A stretch of 64,000 bases of DNA from Cephalotus follicularis (taxonomy: Eukaryota; Streptophyta; Magnoliopsida; Oxalidales; Cephalotaceae), in the NCBI GenBank assembly GCA_001972305.1, contig BDDD01002673.1, positions 106,260 to 170,259 of the forward strand, read 5' to 3'. Below, in pieces: positions 46,678 through 58,229 of the stretch. Both the position numbers and the translations under genes were made by a program. The notes beneath the pieces are model-generated. The model worked only from the letters and a program-made list of their open reading frames with translations, did no database searches and was not told the origin of the DNA. Within the stretch, counting starts at the first letter, position 1; each line of letters begins with the position of its first letter.

Positions 46678-49600
46678 TGTAACGCCCCGAATTTCATAAA
46701 TAATTATTTTGAAATTGGTGCGTGTACAATCGTGATAAAATCGATAGAGCCCGGAGTAATAAAAAGGCATTACGCATTTAAGTTGTAAACGTGTTAGCTA
46801 AGACGGCTAATAAAGTCTATTTTTAATGCGCGACAATAAAGCACAAATGTTCGCAATATTATTGCGATTATTTTGGTGGTTGTTTGGATAATTTATGTCG
46901 CGATTTACGGAAAAATCAGGACCCGTACCTTAGTATTTTACCAGAAAAAACTAAGGAGGAAGCAAGAATAAAGAGGGGACACACACACACACGGGCGCAT
47001 CACGCGCCCGTGCATGAAAAGAACGCAGGCGCACAAAGCGCCTGCATCTGGGAGAGAGGGCGAGAGAGATTGGGAGAGAGATCGGCAGAGAGACCGGGAG
47101 AGGACGCCGGAGGCAGCTACCAGACCGGGAGAGCACGCCGGTCAACCCAGGGCCTCCAACCGACGGTAACCTCCTCCCCCTTCTTCTCTTTTTCTTCTTT
47201 TTTCTTCTCCTGGCCGCCACTGTTCGCGCAAGATGCCGGCGTTTCCCGACGCCGTTTGCGTCGCGGGTGGCCTGGGTTTTGGTGTAGAGGACTAGCTCAC
47301 CCATTTCAACCACTGGTGCGGCGTGATTCGGCCAGAAACGGCCGGAATCAGTTGAATGAGTCGACTCAGCGAGTCGACTCACTGTCGCCTTGGACCGCGC
47401 GTTTAGTGCCGAGTTTTGGCGAGTTAGGGCCATGGATGTGTAGGACTGTTGAATGTGTGGCATTTTTGGGTGGCGATCGGACCTGTGGAGGTCCGGCGAG
47501 TTGACTCAGTGAGTCACGACTCACTGCCGGCCGTGGCACGGTGTTCAGCGCCGATTCCCGGCGAGTCATGACCGATTCTGTGTTCACCGTTCAATGTGGA
47601 ACCCGTTGATGTATGTTTCATCGCTTGGTTGTGTCGGTCGGAACCCGGCCGACGTTTCGGCGACGGAAATGTTTTGTGTGTCAAACATAACAGAAATGTG
47701 TTGTATGTGCAGTGTGTAAGTGGCGATTGGTTTTGGCATCGAGGAATTGATCAATTGGCGAGAATCGGCTTTAGTTCCACGGTTATCGGAAAGGTTCGGC
47801 AATTGAACCTGCGGCTTGACTGTGCTAGCGATACTGCGATTCCTGACTTGGAATCAAAGGTAGGGGAAAGCCATACTGTAATTTTGAGTTTGACATTCAT
47901 GCATGGTTTATGGTTTTGAATGTATAAAATGCATAATTCTTGTACTGATTTTGTTATTGGATTGATGTCATGAGATGCTAGATATGTTCTGAGTATCTGC
48001 ATGTTAGTTCCTTGCCTTGATTTCCTGTTATTATGCATGATTATGGGTTGTTAAGGCTACTGCTTTTTGAGTCGTGGGGTAGAAGACGACTACTGTTGGA
48101 AAAGACATCGACGTCTTTTAGATAAACATTGACGTCTTTTTAGTCTTTCCTTGTTACTGACTGAGAGGGATCGACGTCTATGGAAAGACATCGACGCCCT
48201 AGGCTACCTACCTGGATTTTGATGAAAAAGACATCGACGCCTAAGGTTCCTACCTTAACACGTCGACGCCATCAAAATACGCTGTCGTTCTAAAGGTTCC
48301 AAACCTTGAACGTCGACGCGTAAGAAATGGACATCGACGCCTTCTGTGGAAGAACGCGCTGACACTGAGACTTGGACATCGACGCCTGACGTGAAAGACA
48401 TCGACGCCATTGGGAAAGACGTCGACGTCTTTGTTACTGTATGGGATTTTCCTTCATCAAATGATACGAAACGATCCCGATTCCTGTTTGGGTGCATTTG
48501 AGCATATGTATGCATTGCATACGCACTGTTTACTGCCTGATTGTGTACTGTTTGCGAATTGTTTATGATTTCTAAAGTATTGATATTTAGAAATGCATAT
48601 GTGAACTCGGAATAGAATATTTTGAGTATGAAAATATGTATTGATTGAATAACGTATTTTCGACTGAACACTACTGGAACTGTTACTGATATTTTCTACT
48701 GAAAATACCTATTTTCAAATCTTGTCAATTTTGGAAACATTTTGGAAAACAACTGCCTGTTGACGATCAAATCGATCATTACTGTTTACTGCACTGTTAC
48801 TGTTTGAATTCACTGTTTGCTCTGTGAATTGCTTGTGATTGTGTTTGCGCTACTAGTTGCATGGCGGAGGTTGCCAGCGCCGACTAGTGGTAGGGTTGTA
48901 CCTAGGGGCCTGGAGCATGGCTAGGTGACTCACTGTACTGTTGCCTCGCACGGTTGCCCGAAGTGGGGAACGTAGAGGGAGTGTAGCGTGGGGCCAGGAG
49001 TTGGCGGTGCTATAACTGTTGTTGTGGTCCTATGTGGACATACTGTACTGTACTGTTTACTGGTCCTTTACGGACATTACTGTGATTGTTGACGTAGCCC
49101 TGGCCGGGTTACTACTGTACTGTTACTGTATACATATATTTCTTATATATGTAACACTGATATTTTACTGTACTGATATACATATTTTCATATATGTATA
49201 AACTGGGCCTCCACTGCACTGCATCATTTATGCATTCTTATCATGACATGCATTATGTTGATCCCGATTTACTGTTATGACTTAGCCGAGTGAGGACAAA
49301 GGCTAACCCCCCTACAGTTTTAGATTGATTTCAGGTTGATGCAGCGGTTTACTACCGTTGAGCTCCGTGGAGCAAAGTGGAGTTTATGTTGTTTCTGCTT
49401 TTGAGAAACGTTATGGATCATTTTAATAAATGAACCGATGTATTGATGAATAATGTTCCATTATTATGGTTCTGTTTCTGAAGGAATTTTATATTGTACT
49501 GTATTGTTCACGCTCCGTTTTATGGGCGGTTAACTTTTATGACCTGTATTTGGGTAGCGTGCGGTATGGGACGCACGTTACGTGTTGACAGCTTATGTTC

Positions 49601-49724
49601 TTTTATGCTTCCACAACTGTTATGCTTGGAAAAGTTTTAAATTTCACGGTTTTGCATGAGCTGTATTATATGTTAATTGCCTTTACCGCTTTAATGCTGC
49701 GTTTATTGTAAACGGAGTGTGACA
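46678..49724 (+). mobile_element. Solo LTR S4 (gypsy; 3047 bp)
   Basis: Ends TGTAACGCCCCG and GGAGTGTGACA. Perfect TSD GAAAG at 46673-46677 and 49725-49729. No coding domain inside; the 170- and 206-codon open frames at 46884-47504 are low-complexity LTR reads on both strands. The GA-rich then CT-rich leader and GAGTCGACTC motifs resemble the W LTR. ACATCGACGCC motif cluster at 48100-48430. The CTTAGCCGAGTGAGG block is at 49281-49310. Inserted in the Sire-1 RT. Confidence 0.95.
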
Positions 49725-49729
49725 GAAAG

Positions 49730-49914
49730 GATCCTCAAAACCTTGAGGTTGTTCCACATATACTTCTTCTTTTATAAAACCATTCAAAAAGGCACTTTTT
49801 ACATCCATTTGATATAATTTAAAATCTTTAAAACAAGCAAATGCAAGTAACAAACGTATAGATTCTAATCTAGCAGCAGGTGCATATGTTTCATCATAAT
49901 CTATACCTTCTCCT
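49730..49914 (-). pseudogene. Sire-1 RT middle fragment
   Basis: Minus strand: DYDETYAPAARLESIRLLLA, then FKLYQMDVKSAFLNG and EEVYVEQPQGFED, the conserved copia RT motifs 'ETFAPVARLxxIR' and 'QMDVKxAFLNG'. Bounded by S6 on one side and S4 on the other. Confidence 0.95.
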
Positions 49915-52900
49915 TGTAACACCTCCGACCCGAGCTCGCTAATAGCTCACAGCGAACTCTGAGGATCGGTTGCGTTACGTTGGGTGTGAAACGTTACATC
50001 CTTTGGTACTCTTCTCTAAGAGTACATTACATCATAAACTCATGTCTTGCATCATAATATATAATCTTAAATTAAAACTTTACACATAATCATCTTATAT
50101 AAAGATGTCATAACCATATCGTTGGTCTACATTTACACAGGATCATCCTTCTACATAAACATATAATACCGCGAAAAAACTTCGTTCTTATTACATATCA
50201 AAACATTTATGCAAACATTATTGCATATCCTTTCTTTCACAAAAACTCCTTCTTAAGAGCTCCCTCTAAGCTCGCATTCTCCTCTTAATCCTTTCCTGAA
50301 AACATTTTATTTGAAAACAAACATCGAAAGGAATGAACTCAAAATAACTCAGTAAGGTTTTTTTACTGTAAACACATTTGATCGTAACCTTTTTCTAGTC
50401 AACATATATGACTAAAACATTTCATAAAGCATATCACTTTTCTAATTAAAATCATAACTAGATCATTTCGTAAACAGGAAATTCATAAAAACCTTAATGA
50501 ACCCTTTACACCGCTTCACCGGGGCTTTGTGCACTCCCCGACTACTATCCATACATCACATGCATGTCTGCGAGCACTTTACGCTCCATTAACATTGAGC
50601 ATTTCGCTCCATTCCCCTTGGATCACAATCCAAGGGCGGTTAATTCATCATTTACTTTAAGTGATCAGCTCAAAGCATTCATAAAAATCATTTCATAACA
50701 TTTCTTTCACAATTCATAAACCTTTATCTTCATTTGAGTAATTGACTCAAATAAGTTCATAAAATAGTTTTGCATAGCTATGCTAAAACTGATAATTCAT
50801 ATAGAAATAATCATTTTCAGAGAAAACTTAAAAAATAAACACTAAAGTAGACATCTTTACAAATTCAGAAAGTGTAAGAACCGCAAATTCAATTTGTGTA
50901 CATTGTAATGATGATTAATAAAATGTGCACTTATTTGAATTTAATGTCCAATTATTGCAATTTTTGGTTAATAAATTGCTTGAAACGATTTGGGTTGCAA
51001 TTCGGTGAAAGACCACTTAAGAAAACCCTAATTTAACTCTCGACAGTCGACTGTCAAAGGGGAACAGTCGACTGCCTGATGCGTGTGGTGTCCAGTTGAC
51101 TGCCCATGAATCCAGTCGACTGTAAATTCGACAGAACATGTGTCTGTGCAGGTGTCAAACTGAGCTTAGGCATGGAAATTAATGGGACAAGTGTCCTAAG
51201 CGGCCATGACATGCAAAGTGATGCCTTGCATGTCCTCTGCACCTCTGCAAAGATTGCAGACCCTGCATTTGCAAGAATCAATAAAGAAAAGTAAGAGAAA
51301 AGTGAGAAAATGACAAGGAATGAAGAGATGCATGTGAGTGAGAGAATGAGAAATTGCTAAAGTAAAGGACTCTGGCGAAATTCCAGATTGATGAGCCTAT
51401 ATCATCTGTGAATGGACTGATTGTGAGTGTTGTTAAACACTAAAAGAAGAAAGGATTGTTGCTGGATTGATTGGAAGCTTGCATTGGAGAGTTAGGAGCT
51501 TGGAGCTCAAAGTGGGAACTTGGGATCTTGAATATTCCTGGTAAGTTAGAATTCAAACTTCCTGTGTTGTTGTAAGCTGACATTGAGGTTCGGAGAATGT
51601 TTAATCTACTGTTAAAAGGATTGATTAAACATCTTCTAGGAATTATGGAAGTGATATGCAATATGGCACATTAATTCAAGTAATGAATATACAATCTCTA
51701 AACTGGATAGTAGGTTGTTATTGATACCATAATAACTACTGAATTACCATGAAATGCATATACACCTACTGGTTTTTAAAGGAAAAGGAATGGAGATGGT
51801 TGATAAGTGCATAATTAGGGGTAAAAGAGAGTTAATGTAAAGCTTCTTGAACAAATGACTTAAGCAATTGAATGTAATGGTTATAAGTGTCTACTGAACC
51901 TACTGTTACTGATGCATGTACCTATAACATGCATAGATTGAACCTACTGAGATTAAAAGGATTGGATTGAAGATTGGTTGGAAAAGGCTTTGGAAGCTTT
52001 AAAGAGAAAGATCACACAAATGATCTTGGGATAGCAAATTGAGGTAGGGGTAGTGTTATGTATTGGAAGATATGATCATGCATGACTTCTATGTTAATTT
52101 TCTCATTGTATTGGACTGATTTGGCATTGGAATTGCATCATACAAAACTGTTCTGCTGCATTTCTGGGCAAAACCAGTCGACTGCCAACCAAAGCAGTCG
52201 ACTACTCAACCCAACAGCCGACTGGTTCTTGAAGGCAGTCGACTGTTCTGGGCTGGAACTGCATAATAATCACTGAATTGCTACTGTTTACATTGTTGAT
52301 GATTTGTATATGTTACCAACATAATGCACATACTGTATGATGTTAGTTGACATCATTACCACTGATATATCACTGATCGAACGAATTATGTGCTATATGC
52401 ACAAATTATGGCTTAAATACCATTTCAAGTGAATGTCATGAATTCTAAAACTACTATTTTAGTTTAATGTTACTGCATATACTACTTATGTTAGTATATA
52501 CCTACTGTTTGATGTATTAACATCATTATTTTACTGATATTTCAATGATTGATCAAGTTAAGTACTATGAGTACAAATTATGGTTTAAACATCATTTCCA
52601 AAGGAACTACCGATTTCAAAACTATTGTTTTGATTTATGTTATCGAATATACTATTTATATTAGTATATACCTACTGTTTGGTGTTAATAACACCACTAA
52701 TACTGATAACTTCAAAGATTACAATCATTTTATGGTCATTGTACCAAAGCTATGATAATTTACTATCTTGGCAAAAGAAGCTTATTGTTAAGATAAACTA
52801 CTGTTTTCCTCCACATGAGAGGTACCGACTGTTTTGTTTCCAAATTGGAAACCACTACTGTACTGATATCGTTCCTCACATGAGATGCACGATTACTGAA

Positions 52901-54532
52901 CTGTTATATGTTTCTAAAAGAAACCACCTTGATATTGCATATTGGTCATATATTCTCTTGCATACACTATCTTCCTGCTTAGCCAAGTGAGGACAACGGC
53001 TAACCCCTACCATTACAGATTGAGCAAGGACATTCGGAGCTTGCTGCCGAAGCTTTGGAAAGCTTCCATTTATCGTTTTAAGGTTGTTTTTACTGTTGTT
53101 ATGTACTGTATTGAACGAACGAATCATACCTCATTTTCTGATGTTTCCTTATGTTAAGGATAATTTGACTTGTAACCGCACGTAGTATGGGATGCGTGCG
53201 AAGACTTGTAATTTTGTATATATTCTGGCTTATTGACTGCTTCCGCATACTGTTATGAACTGCTAGATGAAATGCTGGAATGTATGTTTAATACTGATAT
53301 CACCATATATGCTTGTCAATAATGGTAATGAAATAACGGAGTGTGACAGAAAGCTCAAGATCATAACAATTGGTTGAGAATTGAATCCGTTATGAATTTT
53401 TGAAAGTGGCTGGTTCCATATGAAAATAGGGCATGAGCAATAAAATGAAACATTGATTCTCATCAAGAATTCGATATAATTTCGAAATACATAAAACATA
53501 ATAGTTAAGGAGGACGTCTTAAGGTTTTCAAAACATCCAACCATTTAATTTTTTATCAAGAAACAAGAAAGATATGATTTAAAAAATTTGCTGCATAATC
53601 CAGGAATAAAACAGTACCCAAACAGCAATTTAAAACATGGAATTTCGTCAAGAAATAGATAGAATCTTGAAACGTGCAAAGCATAAAAGTTAAAGAGGGA
53701 ATCCTAAAGTTTCCAGAACATTCAACCATTCAAAAATTCCTCAATAATTGAGCAAGATATAAATAGAACAATCTGCTGCATAATTTTGAATCAAAACAGA
53801 GGAAGCTTTGACATAAATGGGTATATATTTTCCTTACTTTGCTTCAGAATTTCTTTCTCTTTTGCTCTGTCGAAATCTACACTTATTCCCAGCAGAAACC
53901 ACTTCCTATCCTCAGCCAAAATGACTGAGTTCAGCCCTCTTTGCCATTAAATAGAATGGTTACTTGGGAGGCAAGTCTTCTCCCCCTCTCACATAACTCA
54001 ACTCCCTCTCTTGGCAGCCCATGTGCTCAAATTCAGCCAATCCAAGTGATGAAACTTGTTAGATCATCTGATAACATCTCAAATCATCCTCCCCTGGCCT
54101 GCCACGTGTCCAAAATTAAAGATTTTTACTCACAAAATGACAAAAAGTCAGATTTTGCAATTGGTCTGTAGCTCAAAGCGTCGACTCTTTCTCCCTAAGC
54201 GTCGCTGGTCACGGGCTTGTCCTGAGTTCTCCAACTTTTATCCCGACTAAAGCGGTGACACTTTCTTACAAAGCGTCGTCGCTTTAAGTCTCATCCAGGT
54301 CAACTGACACACTTGACTTCAACGCGTCAACGTTTACAGTTAGAGCGTCGTCGGTTGCCTCCAAAGCGTCGACTCTTTGCCTAGAACCGTCGGCGCTTAA
54401 GCCAGAATTTCCAGTCTATTGAGTAGAACCCCCGAACCCCCCGAGCGTAGGGTCATACTACGGGTCCCTTGAACTATTTGCCAAGAAATCTTTCCATAAT
54501 TAATATCTTTAATGGAAATTTGGGTCATTATG
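49915..54532 (-). mobile_element. Solo LTR S6 (gypsy V family), interrupted by S5
   Basis: The left end is TGTAACACCTCC; the right end reads GGGTCATTATG where V's LTR predicts ...GTCATTACA, so the first dinucleotide on the sense strand is CA instead of TG, two transitions. TSD CTCCT (49910-49914) versus CTTCT (54533-54537), one transition. Without the inserted S5 it is 49915-50872 plus 53354-54532, about 2.1 kb. It matches the V 3' LTR throughout, including the GC-rich block (54424-54470) and the GCGTCGAC motifs (54175-54400). The accumulated changes suggest it is old. Confidence 0.9.
50873..53348 (+). mobile_element. Solo LTR S5 (gypsy; 2476 bp), nested in S6
   Basis: Ends TGTAAGAACCGC and GGAGTGTGACA. 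Perfect TSD GAAAG at 50868-50872 and 53349-53353. No coding domain. Carries CAGTCGACTG motifs at 51040-51125 and 52175-52250 and the CTTAGCCAAGTGAGGAC block at 52978-53007. Confidence 0.95.
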
Positions 54533-54537
54533 CTTCT

Positions 54538-55007
54538 TGTGAATAACCTTGAGCTACTAGTCTAGCTTTATTTCTAACTATTACTCCTTGATTATCCAAC
54601 TTATATCTAAAGATCCATTTAGTCCCTATCACAGAATGATCCTTAGGTCTAGGCACTAGAAACCAAACATTATTACGTTCAAACTAGTTTAACTCCTCTT
54701 GCATAGCTACTATCCAGTTTTCATCTTTTTCAGCTTCTACAAAGTTCTTGGGCTCAAAGTGAGAAAGAAAAGCAACATAGTTACAAGTATTAGCATTATA
54801 CCTAGTCATAACACCATGTTGAATATTACCAGTTATGGATTCATGTGGGTGATCTTTAACTACTTTATAGGTCTTTTCTACAAGATCTTGTTGGTAGCTA
54901 TTCTTAGATTCTACATCAACGTTCTTAGAAGGTTCATGAAATTCTATGCTATCTTGCATACATGTATTTACATCAATAGACTCATCAAATACAATATGCA
55001 TAGACTC
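54538..55007 (-). pseudogene. Sire-1 integrase-RT linker and RT start
   Basis: Minus strand: a weakly conserved linker (54684-55001), then the copia RT opening 'ENWIVAMQEELN' with a stop, and onward WFLVPRPKDHSVIGTKWIF, 'VRNKARLVAQGYSQE'. It stops at the S6 TSD; the frame resumes at 49914. Confidence 0.9.
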
Positions 55008-55957
55008 TTAGACTAGTAAAGTATGTTTATTAAAACATCTATAAGCTCTACTAGTAAGAGAGTATCCAAGAAATATACCTTCATCCGCTTTTGAGTCGAA
55101 CTTACCAAGTTGATCCTTTCCGTTGTTGTGAATGAAACACTTGCATCTGAAGGCACGGAAGTGACTAACGTTAGGCTTTCTCTCTCTCCATAACTCGTAT
55201 GGAGTCTTTTTGAGAATTGGCCTTATTGATGTTCTATTTAAAATGTAACATGCAGTGTTTGTGGCTTCGGCCCAAAAATATTTTGGAAGGTTATTTTGAC
55301 AAAGCATGGTTCTAGTCATTTCTTCTAAGGTTCTATTTCTCCTCTCTACAACACCATTTTGCTGAGGAGTTCTAGGAGTTGAAATCTCATGTTTATAACC
55401 ATTTTCTATGCAAAAGTTATCAAAAATGTTATTTTCGAAAATAGGAAGTAAAAACTTGTAAAGAAAGTAAAAACTTCACTTTTATGTGCTAAAAAGAAAA
55501 CCCATGTGTACCTAGTGTAGTCATCAACAATAACATAAGCATAAGACTTACCACCCAAGCTTCTTATGTTTATAGGTCCAAAAAGATCCATATAAAGTAG
55601 TTCGAGTGGCCTAGTAGTTGAGACAATGTTAATAGATTTAAAACTTGTTCTATTTTGTTTTCCTTGTTGACAAGCGTCACAAATCTTATCTTTTTGACAA
55701 TTTAATTTGGGAAGACCTTTAACTAAGTCATGTTTTAAAATCTTTGAAATTGTTCTCATACTAACATGTCCAAGCCTTCTATGCCACATCCAACTATCTT
55801 CGTTTAATGAAACTAGGCATTTAACGTTTTGATTTTGAAGATCATCTATATCTATTACATAAACATTGCCTTCTCTTTGTCCTATAAACTTAGTGGTATT
55901 ATTGTTTTTGTCAATGACTCTACATGAAAGATTTTCAAAAATGACAATTCTTGTCAC
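55008..55957 (-). pseudogene. Sire-1 GAG-pre-integrase and integrase
   Basis: Zinc-binding HHCC region: MWHRRLGHVSMRTISKI and ICDACQQGKQNRTSF. Core Asp residues in LLYMDLFGPI and VIVDDYTRYTWVFFL; a frameshift lies near 55420, after which TPQQNGVVERRNRTLEE carries the catalytic Glu. The C-terminal part (55008-55319) holds 'KTPYELWRERKPNVSHFRAF' and 'FLGYSLTSRAYR'. Standard Ty1/copia integrase placed before RT, which confirms the copia order. Confidence 0.93.
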
Positions 55958-56221
55958 ATAATTGACTTATGCTCAAGAGATTGTGTTTGAGTGCTTTAAC
56001 ATGCAATACATTAGTAATAGTAATATTTTTGTTACCTATGGATCTGGTTCCAATGATTTGTCCTTTTGCGTTATCTCCAAAGGTTACGTTTCCTCCGTCT
56101 TTTGGTTCCCAGGTTACAAAAAGACTTTTGTTACCCGTCATGTGTTTGGAACATCCGCTATCAAGGTACCAATGATTCCTTTTTGATGATGTCTTTAGGC
56201 ACATCTACAAAACAAATGACT
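55935..56221 (-). pseudogene. Sire-1 protease
   Basis: WYLDSGCSKHMTGNKSLF holds the DSG active site of the aspartic protease; LLSISQLCD closes the domain. The frame is shifted against gag near 56222 and against integrase near 55950. Confidence 0.92.
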
Positions 56222-56845
56222 TTAAGTTGAAGACTTGGGTACCCAAGTTTCTTTGGGTCCAGGGGGGTTAGTGATAAACGTTCCTTTTGGAACCCATATA
56301 ATTCTTATTTTAAACATTTGATTTCTATAGAACATGTTTTGTTTAAATTTATTTCGCTTATATACGTAATTTTTTCTGTGATAACAGTTGTGTGCAGTGT
56401 GACCATTTTTATTGCAATAGTTACAAGTTATACTAGATGTGGTCTTTTTAATATCTTTCTTTTGAAGATATTTTTGAAAGTGCTTAACATTGTTCATCTC
56501 ATCATAACCTACGCCAGCTTTATTGAAAACACATCTTTGAAGACCTAAAAGGTTGTCAAGTTTTTCACTACTGTTTGAAAACTTTGAAACAGTTTTCTTA
56601 AGAGCATCAACTTCTAATTTAAGTGTTTTGTTTTCTTTTTCAAGAGATATAATCTTATCATCTAAATACTTGTTTGATAAGTATTCTATCTCATGTTTTA
56701 GACTAACATTCTCTTTATTGACAGCTTTTATTGTCTTTTTGAGTGATGCGTTTTCTAGACTAAACTGTTCAAGTAATTCAAGAAGTTCACTTACCTCGTT
56801 TTCATCTTCGTCTTCATCGAGATCATTGATTGCCATCAACACCAA
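56222..56845 (-). pseudogene. Sire-1 gag C-terminal part: coiled coil and second knuckle
   Basis: A 207-codon stretch: acidic start (DLDEDEDENEVSELL), then a long Leu/Lys/Glu heptad region (residues about 20-100; LEKENKTLKLEVDALKK), probably a coiled coil, a CCHC knuckle CNYCNKNGHTAHNC, and the repeated tail motif WVPKG / TWVPKSS. This arrangement, two knuckles flanking a coiled coil, is typical of Sirevirus-like gag. It ends in a stop through a frameshift just before protease. Confidence 0.88.
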
Positions 56846-57786
56846 TTATGCTACTTCTCGGTTCTCCTCTTCTTCGGAGCTGGACTCATCACCGTCCGAC
56901 CATGTATCTAACATTGCTCTCTTCTTTTTTATTGTTTCCCTGGCTTTCTTCAATCTCGGACATTCACTTTTGTAGTGTCCGGGTTTGTTGCAATCGAAGC
57001 ATATGATCTCTTCTTTCTTCATCTCAGATTTTGAAGGAGTTGACTTCTTAAGGTTTTTATTGCTAAACTTCTTCTTTGCTAAGAACCTCTTGAATCTCCT
57101 TGTTATTAAGGCCATCTCATCATCACTCTCTTCTTCGCTTGAATCTACTGTAGAGGATTTGAAGGCTATGACTTTCTTTTTCTTCTTGTCTTGTTCTTCA
57201 TCATCTTTAAGATTTTTGATCGTCATTTTGTGTGTAATGAGTGATCCAAGAAGCTCTTCAAGTGGCAGTGTGTTAAGGTCCTTTGCTTCCTCATTGGCAG
57301 TGACTTTAGGTATCCAACTCTTTGGTAGACACTTATTTAAAGATTGCAGTGAGTTTATAATATTTGTAAAGCGAACAAACATACTAGAAATAATTCCATT
57401 TTCTTTCATTGACAACATTTCATATTCTCTAACTAGCATATTTATTTTAGCGTCTTTTACCTGATTTGTTCCCTCATAAGTCACCTCAAGTCTATCCCAC
57501 ATCTCCTTTGCGATAGCACATGAGGAAACTCTATTGAATTCATTCGAATTCAAGGCACATATTATTACATGTTTAGCTTTAGCATTAAGTTGTACCTTCT
57601 TTCTATCCTCATCCGTATATAGACTTCTGGGTTTAAGAGATTTGACACCTTCTTTTGATATGGTTTGAGGAAGTTTCGGGCCGTCAATGATGATGTCCCA
57701 TAAGTTGAAGTCAAGTGCTTCTTTTGATATGGTTTGAGGAAGTTTCGGGCCGTCAATGATGATGTCCCATAAGTTGAAGTCAAGTG
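56846..57786 (-). pseudogene. Sire-1 gag N-terminal part with in-frame duplication
   Basis: Minus strand: ALDFNLWDIIIDGP twice in tandem (69-bp units 57649-57717 and 57718-57786), then LNAKAKHVIICALNSNEFNR, EMWDRLEVTYEGTNQVKDAK, MLVREYEMLSM, and the knuckle CFDCNKPGHYKSEC (56960-57001). The family normally starts upstream with about 40 more residues; these, the leader, the PBS and the last 57 bp of the 5' LTR are missing because the LTR interior joins gag directly at 57787. Confidence 0.9.
57649..57786. repeat. 69-bp perfect tandem duplication in Sire-1 gag
   Basis: Two identical 69-bp units, 23 codons each, so the reading frame is kept. Confidence 0.97.
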
Positions 57787-58216
57787 CTTGAATAATAGAG
57801 AAATAACAAACAAATAAAAATATTAAAGTAAAGAGAGTAGGGATAGAAAGATTCTCTGTTTTTAGAGTGGTTCGACTAACTCTTGCCTACGCCCATTTTT
57901 CCCAAAGGGGCTCCTTGAGTTTCCACTAGCTCGAATTGATTAAGGAAGCAATTCGTTACACCTCACAGTTTTGTGATTGACCTCAATCACTAGACCTTGA
58001 CCTCAAGACCTTTAGAGGATTCACTCTCCTCTTTTACAAGTGTTTGTAAGGTGTTTACAATGTAACCTCTCCGTAGGTTTGGTTTACAATAAAGAACAAG
58101 AGAAAATTACAGAAAGAAACTTCAAAAAGAATAAAACTTTGAAGCTAAGAGCACTTTGAAACTTTGCTTGATTACTTGAGTTCTTTGTTTCTTGGTGTTT
58201 TCTGAAGCCTTGGGCC

Positions 58217-58229
58217 CTCCTTTATATAG
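58217..58229 (-). promoter_or_regulatory. TATA box of Sire-1 5' LTR
   Basis: CTATATAAAGGAG on the minus strand, same position as in the 3' LTR. If the LTR were active this would start the genomic RNA towards gag. Confidence 0.7.

Noticed and set aside
46884..47504. Open frames of 206 codons (plus) and 170 codons (minus, 46951-47463) as possible host genes
   Set aside because: Both are overlapping reads of the GC-rich, GA/CT-rich leader in solo LTR S4, with low-complexity Arg/Ser/Lys runs and no domain.
56985..57464. Plus-strand open frames of 159 and 140 codons opposite Sire-1 gag
   Set aside because: Ser/Phe/Leu-rich antisense shadows of the Lys/Glu-rich gag.
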